Positions 22,073 to 32,000 of a stretch of 64,000 nt of DNA are shown piece by piece (positions within the stretch are counted from its first letter, which is position 1; the number at the start of each line of letters is the position of its first letter). The notes beneath the pieces are model-generated. The model saw only the letters and a program-made list of their open reading frames with translations. It made no database searches and was not told where the DNA came from. Source of the DNA: Thiocapsa rosea (GTDB lineage Bacteria; Pseudomonadota; Gammaproteobacteria; Chromatiales; Chromatiaceae); NCBI RefSeq assembly GCF_003634315.1, contig NZ_RBXL01000001.1, positions 604,501 to 668,500 of the forward strand. Direction: 5' to 3'. Made by a program: the position numbers and the translations under genes.

Positions 22073-22089
22073 GATTGCTTCGGGATGAT

Positions 22090-22245
22090 GACGGATCTGC
22101 GGCTCAGACCGGGTCGATGCGAAGCCAAAGTCATCGGTAGACAATCGCCGGCTGATTGAAAACGGCGCATGTCGCTTCGGACAGGGCTCAGGCGCTGACC
22201 CAAGGTTATGGAAGAAAACGAAGGGGCGCTCGCGCCCCTTTTTTT
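22090..22245 (+). ncRNA. Possible small RNA ending at an orphan terminator
   Basis: Between the repeat after fba and the terminator at 22222 lies about 150 bp without an open frame. It contains segments that can pair (for example CGCCGGCTGATTGAAAACGGCG near 22149, which has CGCCG/CGGCG ends). It could be the end of the fba mRNA or an independent small RNA. No known RNA family is recognised. Confidence 0.25.
22222..22245 (+). terminator. Rho-independent terminator
   Basis: AGGGGCGCTCGCGCCCCT (7-bp stem, tetraloop) is directly followed by a T-run, the strongest intrinsic terminator in the window. It lies 234 bp after the fba stop and probably ends the tkt-fba transcripts. Confidence 0.88.
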
Positions 22246-22299
22246 CGTTGGGCGTCACGCCGTCGCGAGGCCAGTATTCCGGTGGCTTGCGGCTGAAAT

Positions 22300-22364
22300 C
22301 TGATGGCTGATAGCTGATAGCTGATAGCTGATAGCTGATGGCTGATGGCTGGAGGCTGGAGGCT
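22300..22364. repeat. Heptad tandem array GCTGATA/GCTGATG/GCTGGAG
   Basis: About nine 7-base units change stepwise from GCTGATG to GCTGATA (four units), back to GCTGATG, then GCTGGAG. The graded series links the GATAGCT and GGAGGCT versions of this family. It lies 30 bp before the accessory cassette starting at 22394. Confidence 0.85.
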
Positions 22365-22393
22365 GACGCCAACCCACCCATACGGAGACCGCA

Positions 22394-22789
22394 TTGACCC
22401 ACGACACCAAATTCCCCTGCCCCTGCTGCGGCTACCGCGTCCACGATCGTGAGCCCGGCTTTAATCAAGTCTGCCCGATCTGCGGATGGGAGGACGATCT
22501 GACCCAATTGCGCTTCGCCCGGATGCCGGGCAGCAGCAACACCGTGAGCCTGGAAGAGGCCCAACTGAATTTTCGCGACTACGGTGCGTCCGAGCGCCGG
22601 AGCATCGGCAACACCCGCACCCCGGTCGAGGGCGAGATACGCGACGACGGCTGGCGGCCCATCGACCCCTCGCGTGACAATATCGAGCAACCCGTCCGCG
22701 GCATCGCCTACGGCGACTCTTATCCCTGGCCCGACACCACGGTGCTCTATTACTGGCGCATGAGTTATTGGCGACGGGTGGTGGGGTAG
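22394..22789 (+). CDS. Cysteine-rich CPCC-family protein
   Basis: 131-residue protein with two CxxC zinc-knuckle-like pairs near the N-terminus, CPCCGYRV and CPICGWEDD, typical of the CPCC family (small proteins often found in accessory or polymorphic-toxin-immunity settings). The rest is rich in aromatic residues (YPWPDTTVLYYWRMSYW). The start appears to be TTG at 22394 (TTGACCCACGACACC) because no ATG gives a full-length protein. It ends 8 bp before the HerA-like gene. Function unknown. Confidence 0.75.
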   Translation: MTHDTKFPCPCCGYRVHDREPGFNQVCPICGWEDDLTQLRFARMPGSSNTVSLEEAQLNFRDYGASERRSIGNTRTPVEGEIRDDGWRPIDPSRDNIEQPVRGIAYGDSYPWPDTTVLYYWRMSYWRRVVG

Positions 22790-22797
22790 TCCCGGTT

Positions 22798-24309
22798 ATG
22801 AAAACAGCCTGCCAGCGGGGCTTCGGCCACGAGGGCTTTATCTTTAACGGCAGCGCCTTCCACGGCGTCGACGTCAAGATGATCCACGAGAATCGCATAC
22901 AGACCTATGGTCGAGCCGGAATCGCTGAGTTGCTGGGTATCAGCGACGATGAGGAGCCTAACGGCGAAGACGCCGACGGACAGACCAGCGATGCCCCACA
23001 GGATGTAGCTAAGCCCCTTGAGGATGTCGACGTAAGCGGATCCGCCAAAACCGAGCAAGATAGCCCAGCCGCCGAGACTCAGGAGGAGCTAAGCCGCGAG
23101 AAACTCGCACAATCGACCGCGGAATCCGCAAAAGCAGCGGAAGAGAAGCAACGGGAACCGAGCCGCAAGAGCGAATCGGAGACTTCCGGTGGGCAGATTC
23201 ACGTGTTGCTCGGTCGTGATCTGGTGACTGGGGTCGACGTGCGTTGGGATCCGACCGCGACGACACCGAGCCGCCTGTTGAACCAACACTTGCTGATTGT
23301 CGGCAAGAGCGGTTCCGGGAAGAGCGAGACTACGAAGAGCCTGCTGTATGAGCTGGACCGACAGGGCGTCCCTTCAATCATTTTCGACTTTCAGGGGGAA
23401 TACGCGACCGGGGAGTTCTTCGACGTCGTCCGGCCCCAGGTCTTCGACGTCATGGAGGGATTGCCGATCAATCCCTTCGAGATCCCGATCGACCCCCGAA
23501 CCGGGCAGAAACGGCGACCGGTCGAAATGGTCTTTCGGCTGGCCGACACACTGAATGCCGTGTTTTCAGGATCAGGCGACATCCAGCTCGGCAAACTGCG
23601 CGAGGCGATTCAAGAGTGCTACGTCCAGACTGGATTCGACATCATGCAGCCGGCACCTGCGGACAAGGAACCGCCGACGTTGGAGATGTTGGAGGCGGTG
23701 CTGGAGCAGTGGTCCGGCCACGGCGGACAGATCAGGAACCTGCAGGTGCGTTTGCAACCGCTGTTCATGAGCGGGGTCTTCAATCAATCCAAGGCAAGCT
23801 TTAGCTTCGATGACCTTTTCCAGCGGACCACCGTAATCTTGCTGACGGCCGGCATCAAAGATCTGATGCTGGCTGCGTCTCGCTTCCTCCTGGAAAAGGT
23901 CTACGCCGCCATGATGATCAACGGCATGTCCAAATCCTTGCGCTTGATGGTGTGCGTGGATGAGGCGCACAAGCTCTGCAACGACCCGAAGATCACCGAC
24001 CTTGCCAAGGAAGCGCGGAAATATGGATTGGGTCTGATTTTGTCGTCCCAGGAGACTCGCGACTTCCATCCGTCGATCTTCGCCAACGCAGGCACCCAGA
24101 TTGTTCTGGCGCTCGAGGATGCCGATGCGTCGATCATGGCGAGGGTGTACGCGGCGGACAAGAAAGAACAGGGGATGGTCAAGAATTTAATCGTTGGGCA
24201 GGAGAGCGGTGTTGCACTGATCCGATCAACCCACTTCCAACCCTATGGGCAGGTGAGGCTCCAGTCTTTCGAAGACAAAGTCGCGAGCTTGTCTCAGCGG
24301 GTTCGATAG
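22798..24309 (+). CDS. HerA/FtsK-like ATPase (DUF87 type) with charged N-terminal linker
   Basis: 503-residue P-loop ATPase of the HerA-VirB4 group, which assemble as hexameric motors on DNA. The Walker A is GKSGSGKS (residues 169-176) in LIVGKSGSGKSETTKSLL. Further landmarks are the following IIFDFQGEYA, the Walker B LMVCVDEAHKL, and the sensor/arginine region GLILSSQETRDF and NAGTQIVLALED. Residues 1-45 form a small domain, then residues 46-130 are a low-complexity acidic/charged linker. ATG 22798 is preferred to 22768, which would overlap the CPCC gene. It is followed by the STAS-GHKL gene after 26 bp, so an operon is likely. DNA translocation or nuclease partnering is inferred from the family. 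Confidence 0.85.
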   Translation: MKTACQRGFGHEGFIFNGSAFHGVDVKMIHENRIQTYGRAGIAELLGISDDEEPNGEDADGQTSDAPQDVAKPLEDVDVSGSAKTEQDSPAAETQEELSREKLAQSTAESAKAAEEKQREPSRKSESETSGGQIHVLLGRDLVTGVDVRWDPTATTPSRLLNQHLLIVGKSGSGKSETTKSLLYELDRQGVPSIIFDFQGEYATGEFFDVVRPQVFDVMEGLPINPFEIPIDPRTGQKRRPVEMVFRLADTLNAVFSGSGDIQLGKLREAIQECYVQTGFDIMQPAPADKEPPTLEMLEAVLEQWSGHGGQIRNLQVRLQPLFMSGVFNQSKASFSFDDLFQRTTVILLTAGIKDLMLAASRFLLEKVYAAMMINGMSKSLRLMVCVDEAHKLCNDPKITDLAKEARKYGLGLILSSQETRDFHPSIFANAGTQIVLALEDADASIMARVYAADKKEQGMVKNLIVGQESGVALIRSTHFQPYGQVRLQSFEDKVASLSQRVR

Positions 24310-24335
24310 GCTGATTCCATAGAGGTTGAGGCGAC

Positions 24336-25346
24336 ATGGGCGACGGCAGCACAACCGGAGGTTCCGTTTCGGTGATCCAATTGCCCAGGTTTCTGACTGC
24401 CCGGTCTTGCGGAGAGACCATTGCGGTTTGTCAGGCGATCCAAGACGAAGAAAGCGATGTGGTCATTGATGCTGCACGATTGCGCTTTGTCGACCCTTTT
24501 GGCCTCACCCTACTGGGCGCAACTTTTCAAGAGCTTCAGGGCTGGGGGCAAAGAGTTGTCGTTCACCGCGTGAGCGCCGATGTGGGTAGCTACCTTCAAC
24601 GAATGGACCTGTTCAGAGGCGTTGATTTACAAGGCTTCACGCCCGCCGGTCAGCGCTGGGACCGGCGAGATTCACTCGTCGAGCTGACGTGTATAGACGA
24701 TCACACCGCAGCGAGTGACGCCGCGGGGCGGTTGGCGAACGCTTTGATCGGAGCGGTTCCTGGGATAGATCTCAACGAAGAACCGGACGACATGAGCGGT
24801 CAGACCGAAGCTACTCGCCTGGGCTCGCCGATCAAGTATGTCTTGAGCGAGTTGCTTGAAAACGCCCTGACACATGCACGACGCGCGGGGTACAAAGGGG
24901 CGCGGGTGTGGATCGCTGGTCAGTATTACCAGCGCAACGATCTGTTCAGGCTTGCCGTCACCGACAACGGATGCGGGTTTCTGGGGACCTTGCGTGACCA
25001 CCCCGATCTGCGACGAAAGACCCACCGCGAGGCGATCCTGACCGCGATGAAGCCAAGGGTGAGCTGCAACCGGGATTTGGGAATCCGGACGGATACCGTC
25101 AACGAGGGCGTCGGTTTGACGACCGTTTTGCGCATCGCTCGTGCCGCCGATGGACGGGCGCTGATTGCCAGCGGCGACGCTTACCACAACCCAGCAACGG
25201 CCGGTGGCTCTCTGCCGGTCGGCACATTCTGGCAAGGGGTCTCGGTCGCTCTGGAACTGCGGCGTATTAAGCTTGAGACGATAAGGATCGGAAGACTGCT
25301 GCCGACACTAGAGGACATGCCTCGTGTACCGATTCGTTTCGAGTAG
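24336..25346 (+). CDS. STAS domain fused to GHKL (histidine-kinase-type) ATPase
   Basis: 336-residue fusion. Residues about 12-110 look like a STAS domain (DVVIDAARLRFVDPFGLTLL). Residues about 120-310 are a GHKL ATPase with N-box SELLENALTH (171-180), G1 box VTDNGCGF (208-215) and G2 box NEGVGLTT (256-263). No phospho-accepting histidine domain is seen, so it resembles an anti-sigma-type serine kinase or an ATP-driven switch, not a sensor kinase. It lies between the HerA-like and DUF4325 genes. Partner switching between its ATPase and the separate STAS-like protein is inferred from domain type. Confidence 0.82.
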   Translation: MGDGSTTGGSVSVIQLPRFLTARSCGETIAVCQAIQDEESDVVIDAARLRFVDPFGLTLLGATFQELQGWGQRVVVHRVSADVGSYLQRMDLFRGVDLQGFTPAGQRWDRRDSLVELTCIDDHTAASDAAGRLANALIGAVPGIDLNEEPDDMSGQTEATRLGSPIKYVLSELLENALTHARRAGYKGARVWIAGQYYQRNDLFRLAVTDNGCGFLGTLRDHPDLRRKTHREAILTAMKPRVSCNRDLGIRTDTVNEGVGLTTVLRIARAADGRALIASGDAYHNPATAGGSLPVGTFWQGVSVALELRRIKLETIRIGRLLPTLEDMPRVPIRFE

Positions 25347-25388
25347 ACAGGCTTTACTTTTCACCGGCTTCGACCCCATTATCGAAAC

Positions 25389-25712
25389 ATGAGCATCGAA
25401 ACACAGCGCACCCGCCTATCACTGCGGGACGGCATCAAGGTTAACTTCGCGGGTTTGCGAGCCGCCGCTGTGCCTGTGCGCGAACAGGCCGCGGAAGCAT
25501 TGGCACAGGGTCGCGAGGTCGTCTTCGATTTCGCCGGGATCGAAGTGACACAATCCTTTGTCGACGAACTGATCGGCACCCTCATCCTAAGGCATGGCCC
25601 CTCAATCCTGGAACGTCTTGTCTTCAAAAGCTGCTCGGATGATGCCCGAGCCATCATCGAGTTCGTCGCGACGGACCGCTGCGACCAGTTCGTCAGTTCC
25701 CGCTCTCACTGA
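25389..25712 (+). CDS. STAS-like DUF4325 protein
   Basis: 107-residue protein of the STAS-like DUF4325 group. The diagnostic segment is EVVFDFAGIEVTQSFVDELI (residues about 40-59), followed by RLVFKSCSDDARAIIEFV. Anti-sigma-antagonist-like folds usually bind a GHKL kinase partner, which here is encoded 42 bp upstream. DUF4325 genes next to GHKL ATPases recur in accessory islands. No strong ribosome-binding site is seen. Together with the upstream genes it forms a compact HerA/GHKL/STAS cassette. Confidence 0.8.
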   Translation: MSIETQRTRLSLRDGIKVNFAGLRAAAVPVREQAAEALAQGREVVFDFAGIEVTQSFVDELIGTLILRHGPSILERLVFKSCSDDARAIIEFVATDRCDQFVSSRSH

Positions 25713-25796
25713 CCTGCAAGACCGTCTTTGGAGGATGGTTGCGACATCCACGCTCTCGATCTCGGCAATCCCGATGAAAGGGATCGGCACCTTCAC

Positions 25797-26426
25797 ATGA
25801 ACGGGTCGAGTTTTCTCGAGATGACCCATCGCGTTCTTATCCTGTTGTTGACGACGTTTATGCTCGTCGGATGCAGCCGTGCGCCCGAGCTTCCGCGGTT
25901 GCCGAGCGACGCGGTGATCCTGGCGTTCGGCGACAGCCTCACGCGCGGTACCGGGGCAGGCAGCGGCGAGGGTTTCGCGGAGGTTTTGGCGGTGCTGGGC
26001 GGTCGCGAGGTCGTGAACGCGGGCGTGCCGGGGGAGGAAAGCGACGCCGGTCTCGCTCGCCTGCCTAGAATACTCGACGTCGTGCAGCCGGACCTGGTGA
26101 TCCTCGGTCACGGCGGCAACGACATGCTGCGCCGACGCGACCTGGAGCAGACCAAGGCCAATCTCCGGCAGATGGTCATGTTTGCGCGTGACCGGGGCGC
26201 GTCGGTCGTGCTGCTCGGCATCCCGAAGCCGGGGTTGTTCCTCGGCACCCATCCACTCTATCGGGAGCTGGCGGACGATCTCGAAATCCCGCTCGAGGAC
26301 AAGGTGCTGGCCGATGTCCTCGCCGACCGTGACTTGAAAGCGGATCAGATCCATCCTAACGCGGCCGGCTATCGGCAGGTCGCCGAGGCGGTTCACCGGC
26401 TCTTGAAGGACGCCGGGGCGCTCTGA
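25797..26426 (+). CDS. SGNH-hydrolase lipoprotein (arylesterase/thioesterase, TesA-like)
   Basis: Serine esterase of the SGNH/GDSL superfamily. Block I is VILAFGDSLTRG, block III is GHGGNDML, and block V is DQIHPNAAGY with the Asp-His pair. The N-terminus has a lipoprotein signal (LILLLTTFMLVGC), so it is probably anchored in the envelope. ATG 25797 is used; ATG 25821 (MTHRVLILLL) would give a cleaner signal peptide. Substrate unknown; family members act on aryl or acyl esters and thioesters. Confidence 0.9.
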   Translation: MNGSSFLEMTHRVLILLLTTFMLVGCSRAPELPRLPSDAVILAFGDSLTRGTGAGSGEGFAEVLAVLGGREVVNAGVPGEESDAGLARLPRILDVVQPDLVILGHGGNDMLRRRDLEQTKANLRQMVMFARDRGASVVLLGIPKPGLFLGTHPLYRELADDLEIPLEDKVLADVLADRDLKADQIHPNAAGYRQVAEAVHRLLKDAGAL

Positions 26427-26456
26427 GACGACACGACGTGTCCTTCGCATCAAAGG

Positions 26457-26541
26457 CTAAACCGCGTCCAGAGCGACATGCGTCATCTTCATGTTGTGTT
26501 TGGCTTCGGAGATGTCCTTGATCTCGGCGAGACGCGGCTAA
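26457..26541. repeat. TTAAACCGCG palindromic element, copy 3
   Basis: CTAAACCGCGTCCAGAGCGA to GAGACGCGGCTAA, 30 bp after the esterase stop. The right end is slightly degenerate (GGCTAA). It closely resembles copy 12 (48436). Confidence 0.8.
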
Positions 26542-26573
26542 AAATTTAAGATTTTTTAATAGCTTAAACGGCG

Positions 26574-26651
26574 CACCCTCCGACAGTTACCGGAGCCGGC
26601 GCGGCCAATCCAATCCAACAAACTACACATATCGCACCGGGCGCGGTTTAA
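26574..26651. repeat. TTAAACCGCG palindromic element, copy 4
   Basis: TTAAACGGCGCACC to CCGGGCGCGGTTTAA. The right end provides the pdxH stop codon (26648-26650, minus strand). Between copies 3 and 4 lies a 32-bp AT-rich spacer. Confidence 0.8.
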
Positions 26652-27286
26652 GGTGCGAGCCGCTCGATCCTCCAGGACCCGTCGCCTTCGCGGCTGTAGA
26701 GAAAACGGTCGTGCAGCCGACTCTCGCGCCCTTGCCAGAACTCGATCCGGCTCGGGACGATGCGATAGCCGCCCCAAAAATCCGGGAGCGGGATCTCCCC
26801 GTGCGCAAACCTCTGCTTCATCTCCGCGACCTTGGCCTCGAGCAACGACCGCGAGGTAATCACCTGACTCTGCGGCGAGGACCAGGCGCCGATCTGGCTG
26901 CCGCGCGGTCGGGTGGCGAAGTAACGCAGCGATTCCGTGGTCGGGATACGCTCCGCGCGTCCCGTGATCTGGACCTGCCGCGCCAACGCCACCCAGGGGA
27001 AGAGTGCCGCGACTTGCGGGTTGCGGTCGATCTGCCGGGCCTTGCGGCTTTCGAAGTTGGTGAAAAAAACGAACCCCTCGCGGTCGAAGAGCTTGAGCAG
27101 CACGGTGCGGACGTAGGGCTGACCGCCCTCGTCCACCGTGCAGAGGCTCATGGCGTTGGGTTCCGGCAGCGCCGTCTCGATCGCGGCGGTGTACCACTGC
27201 TCGAACAAGCGGATCGGATCCGGATCGAGACTGCCCCGCGAGAGGCCCTTCTCCATCGCTTCTGTCCTGAATGCGTCGGCGTTCAT
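26648..27286 (-). CDS. pdxH: Pyridoxamine 5'-phosphate oxidase
   Basis: FMN-dependent oxidation of pyridoxine/pyridoxamine phosphate to pyridoxal phosphate. The 212-residue protein has the usual length. Landmarks are EPNAMSLCTVDEGGQPYVRT, KLFDREGFVFFTNFESRKA (FMN/substrate), ATRPRGSQIGAWSSPQS and the C-terminal RFLYSREGDGSWRIERLAP. It is a single gene flanked by the esterase and aceA. Its stop lies in a dispersed repeat. Confidence 0.97.
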   Translation of the reverse strand: MNADAFRTEAMEKGLSRGSLDPDPIRLFEQWYTAAIETALPEPNAMSLCTVDEGGQPYVRTVLLKLFDREGFVFFTNFESRKARQIDRNPQVAALFPWVALARQVQITGRAERIPTTESLRYFATRPRGSQIGAWSSPQSQVITSRSLLEAKVAEMKQRFAHGEIPLPDFWGGYRIVPSRIEFWQGRESRLHDRFLYSREGDGSWRIERLAP

Positions 27287-27485
27287 TGGGAGTTATCAAA
27301 AACAATAAAGAAAATTAGGATAATTGCCTCGCCAAATGGTCGAAGCCCCGGTAGTTTCTCGGTTTAAGACCGAGTAGGACGGTCAAACATCTGCAAACCT
27401 GAAGGGCACACCACTGATACCCGACAGGGCGACCCGGCAATTCGGGTCGAGCGGATCGGCTAAAAGACTCAATGGGAGCACCACC

Positions 27486-28790
27486 ATGACCCGCCAAGAA
27501 CAGATCCAAGCCCTGAAGCAAGACTGGGCCGAAAACCCCCGCTGGACCGACGTAACCCGTGGCTACTCCGCCGAAGATGTCGTGCGTCTGCGCGGCTCGG
27601 TTCAACCTGAGCAAACCTATGCCAAGCGCGGCGCCGAGAAGCTGTGGAAGCTGGTTCACGGCGAGGCGAAGAAGGGCTACGTCAACTGCATGGGCGCCCT
27701 CACCGGTGGTCAGGCGATGCAGCAAGCCAAGGCCGGAATCGAGGCGATCTATTTGTCGGGTTGGCAGGTCGCCGCGGACGGCAACACCTCCGAGACCATG
27801 TATCCGGACCAGTCACTCTACGCCTACGACTCTGTCCCCACTATGGTGCGGCGCATCAACAACGCCTTCAAGCGTGCCGACGAGATCCAATGGTCCAAGG
27901 GCATCGAACAGGGTGATGCGGGCTACATCGACTACTTCCTGCCGATCGTGGCAGATGCCGAAGCCGGCTTCGGCGGCGTACTCAACGCTTTCGAGCTGAT
28001 GAAGAACATGATCGCCGCGGGCGCCTCCGGGGTGCACTTCGAGGACCAGCTCGCCGCGGTCAAGAAGTGCGGCCATATGGGCGGCAAGGTACTGGTGCCG
28101 ACCCGCGATGCGGTGCAGAAGCTGGTCGCCGCGCGGCTCGCAGCCGACGTCATGGGTGTCTCGACCCTGCTCTTGGCCCGCACCGATGCCGAGGCCGCGA
28201 ACCTCCTGACCTCCGATGTCGACGACAACGACCGTCCGTTCGTGACCGGCGCACGCACCGACGACGGCTTTTACATGGTCCGCAATGGTCTGGAGCAGGC
28301 CATCAGCCGCGGTCTGGCCTATGCGCCTTACGCCGACCTGGTCTGGTGCGAGACCGGCACCCCGGATCTGGGCTTCGCCCGCGAGTTCGCACAAGCCGTC
28401 CTCGCTCAGAACCCCAACAAGCTGCTGGCCTACAACTGCTCGCCGTCCTTCAACTGGAAGAAGAACCTCGACGATGCCACCATCGCCAAGTTCCAGGACG
28501 AGCTCGCCGCCATGGGCTACAAGTACCAGTTCATCACCCTGGCCGGCATCCACAGCATGTGGTTCAACATGTACGATCTCGCCTACGACTACGCCCGCGG
28601 CGAAGGCATGCGCCACTATGTCGAGAAGGTGCAGGCTCCCGAGTTCGCTGCGCGCGAGAAGGGCTATACCTTCGTCTCGCACCAGCAGGAGGTCGGCGCC
28701 GGCTACTTCGACGACGTCACCACGACCATTCAAGGCGGTGCATCCTCGGTGACGGCCCTGACCGGCTCGACCGAAGAGGCACAGTTCTGA
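27486..28790 (+). CDS. aceA: Isocitrate lyase
   Basis: Splits isocitrate into succinate and glyoxylate, the first step of the glyoxylate shunt used for acetate assimilation. The 434-residue protein has the class I length, with the signature KKCGHMGGK and catalytic C195. The substrate segments [10 protein letters not shown] and YNCSPSFNW are present. GGGAGCACC lies before the ATG. aceK (36382) is the regulatory counterpart. No malate synthase is in the window. Confidence 0.98.
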   Translation: MTRQEQIQALKQDWAENPRWTDVTRGYSAEDVVRLRGSVQPEQTYAKRGAEKLWKLVHGEAKKGYVNCMGALTGGQAMQQAKAGIEAIYLSGWQVAADGNTSETMYPDQSLYAYDSVPTMVRRINNAFKRADEIQWSKGIEQGDAGYIDYFLPIVADAEAGFGGVLNAFELMKNMIAAGASGVHFEDQLAAVKKCGHMGGKVLVPTRDAVQKLVAARLAADVMGVSTLLLARTDAEAANLLTSDVDDNDRPFVTGARTDDGFYMVRNGLEQAISRGLAYAPYADLVWCETGTPDLGFAREFAQAVLAQNPNKLLAYNCSPSFNWKKNLDDATIAKFQDELAAMGYKYQFITLAGIHSMWFNMYDLAYDYARGEGMRHYVEKVQAPEFAAREKGYTFVSHQQEVGAGYFDDVTTTIQGGASSVTALTGSTEEAQF

Positions 28791-28887
28791 GCAGACCTCA
28801 CCTGAGCAGACCTCAGTCCCGCCCCGAGTCCGAGCCCGGACTCGGGGCTGCAAGCGCCATCGGTCGGTGATCCGGCCGATCCAAATC

Positions 28888-28921
28888 GACCGGCGGAGCG
28901 ACAAACTCCGCCGGTCTTTTT
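28888..28921 (+). terminator. Rho-independent terminator of aceA
   Basis: GACCGGCGGAG pairs with CTCCGCCGGTC around a 7-base loop, followed by TTTTT. It lies about 100 bp after the aceA stop. Confidence 0.88.
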
Positions 28922-29057
28922 GTTGTGCCTCCGCAATCGCTCCATTCAGATCGCTGTCGTCTGTCATAGCGCCCGTGATAGAGTGAGCGGAAGAAAACCA
29001 TCTCGCCTTTCGTGTGTACCGCTGCGAAGCTAGGGTCCATACCGCAACCTCCCCCGA

Positions 29058-32000
29058 ATGATTCGCACACAGGCGCAAAGATCGCCGATCGGACTGGTCG
29101 CGCTCGTTCTAGGTCTGGCGCTGGCCCTGCATCTCGCCTATCAGCTTTCGCACGGCATTCCGGCACGCGTTCTGATTGCGCAGGAGGCATCAGCGCAGGC
29201 GCTGTTGCTGCGACTTGCCTCCCGGCTTGCGACGGAGTCGTCCGAGGGCAGCCCAAATGCCGCAGAGCAGATCCTCGCCCCGGAGAGAACGCAGCCTTAC
29301 GTCCTCGCGCTCGGCCACCTTGACCTTGATCCACAGCACACCGACCGACCGGACGGCGGCGCATCAGCATCCGAAGCGGACTCACCAGCAACACTCGCAG
29401 GCGCGTCCCTCGCGATCCCGCCAGAGCTCATCGGCGCGGCCGTCGCATCGCCGATGGACACGCAGTTCGAAATCCGGACAGCGCCCAAGCGCCTGCTCGG
29501 CGTCATCAGCGCCGGCCGCACGGAACACACAAGCAGTCCCGACAAGGATCCCGCGACACCGCCCGAAGCCCCTCTGGTCTATCTCGTCTTGGATCTCGCC
29601 GCAGCCGAGCACGCAGAGCGGCTCCGTCTGCTGTCATGGGCCGGTGTCTTGCCTTGGGCCCTGTCGATACTCTTCGCCTTGGGGCTGGCCGTACTCCTGA
29701 ACCGCGATCCGGGCGCGTCGTCCCGAACCGCGTCCGAGCCGAATGCGTGCGACGCAGATCCGAGCGCGGACGGCGGGTCAGACCCCGTTGACGAACGCAT
29801 CGACAGCCTCGATCCCATCCTCGACATCGCTGCCGTCCTCTTGGTCGGAATGGATTCGCAAGGGCGCGTCCAGCTCGTCAACCGCAAGTGCTGCGAGGTC
29901 TTGGGCCTCGACCGCGAGCAGATTGTCGGACGTGACTGGGCCGACTCGTTCGTGCCCGAACGCGAGCGCGAGCAGACACGCAAGATCCTGGCGCGTATCA
30001 CGAACGACCACGCCGATGCCTTAGTCGCGGTCGAGGGCACGCTCCTCTGCGCCGACGGCTCGGAGCGTCTGATCGAGTGGAACAACAGCCGCATCCGAGA
30101 CCCTGCCGGACGGGTCATCGGCGGGCTGGGCTCGGGCACCGATATCACCGAGCGCAAACAGGCGGAGCGAGCACTCTCGTACCTGGTCACTCTGGAAACC
30201 GTTCTGGTCGAGACATCGCGCTCCTTGGTGGCCGCCCCCGCCGATGCCGTCGGCCCGCTGGTCGAGAATGCCCTGGGGACCATCGCACGACGCATGGGTG
30301 CCGAGCGGGCTTATGTCTTCGTCCTGAGCCGCGACGGCACGACCATGCGCAATACCCAGGAATGGACGGCGAGCGGTCTGGGGCTTGCAGACGCCGGGGC
30401 ACCGCCGGTCCCGACATCGCTCATTCCACGCTGGATGGAGACCCTGCAGCACGGCGACGACATCCGGATCGACGACGTGACCAAGCTCCCGGAGACCTGG
30501 CGTGTCGACCGCGAGCAGCTCGAGCAGCTCGAGGTCCGATCCGTGGCCGCGGTCGCCATTCGCGTGGCCGGTCGGATCGGCGGATTCGTCGCCATGGAGA
30601 TGCTCAGCGACACGCGCAGCTGGCGCGACTCGGAGATGCGCGCACTGGGCTTTCTCGGCGACCTGATCGGCGGTGCCTTCGAGCGGCGTCGCAACGAGCA
30701 GAAGCTGCTCGACAGCCGACGGCGACTCGAAGAAATTGCCCTCTACGACCCCTTGACACGGCTGCCGAACCGGCGGCTCTTGGCCGAACGCATGGACGAG
30801 GCGGTGGTGCGTGCCCGCGAGCAAGGTCTCTTGCTCGGGGTCTGTTATCTGGACCTCGACGGCTTCAAACCCATCAACGACACCCACGGGCACAAGATGG
30901 GCGACCGGGTGCTGGTGACGGTCGCCAGCCGACTACGCGGATGCGTGCGCGAGGACGACACGGTGGCCCGGCTCGGCGGGGACGAGTTCGTGCTTCTGAT
31001 GAACCACATGGAGTCTCTGTCGGACTGCGCCGCGCTTCTGGAACGCGTGCTCGCCGCGCTCGCCCAACCCATTCTGATCGACGGCCATTCGCTCGCCGTC
31101 ACCGGGAGTGCCGGCGTGACACTCTTCCCGCAGGACGCAGGCGATGCAGACACCCTCCTGCGTCACGCCGATCACGCGATGTATCAGGCCAAGCAGCAGG
31201 GACGCAATCGCTACCAGTTCTTCAAGGCGGTCAAGGACCAACCCGATCAAGTCCACAGGCTCGAGCTGGTCCGAATCCGAGAGGCGATCGAAGGCAACGA
31301 GCTGAGACTGCACGTCCAACCGCGCGTCGACATGCGCTCCGGGCAGGTCGTCGGCGTGGAGGCATTGGTCCGGTGGCAGCATCCCGAGCGCGGACTCTTG
31401 CCGCCGGGGGAGTTCCTGCCTCTGATGGAGGGCGACGAGCTTCTCCATGACCTCGACGGGTGGGTGATGGATCGCGCGCTCGCACTCTTGGCACAGTGGC
31501 AGGAGGCCGGGCTGGATCTGACGATGAGCCTCAATCTCTCGGCTTGCTCGCTGCAGGACACCGGATTCGTGGCGGCCCTGCAGGAGGTGTTGGCGCGCTA
31601 TCCGTCCATCGACCCGGCGCGCCTGTTGTTCGAGATCATCGAGTCCGAGGCACTGCGCGATATCGAAACCACCGCATCGGTCATCCGAGCATGCGCCGTG
31701 CTCGGCGTTCACTTCGCCCTGGACGGATTCGGCAACGGCTATGCGTCCTTGACCGATTTTCGCTGTCTTCCGGCCCAGGTCGTCAAGATCGATCAGACCG
31801 TGGTCCGCGACATCCTACGTTCACGCGACGGACGCAGTCTGGTCAAGGGCGTGATCGGGATCGCCAACGCCTTCCAGCGCGAGGTGATTGCAGAGGGTGT
31901 GGAATCCGCTGCGCATGGCTTGTTGCTGATGGATCTGGGCTGCACCCTGGCGCAAGGCTACGGGATTGCAGACCCCATGCCCCCGGAGCGGCTCGCATCC

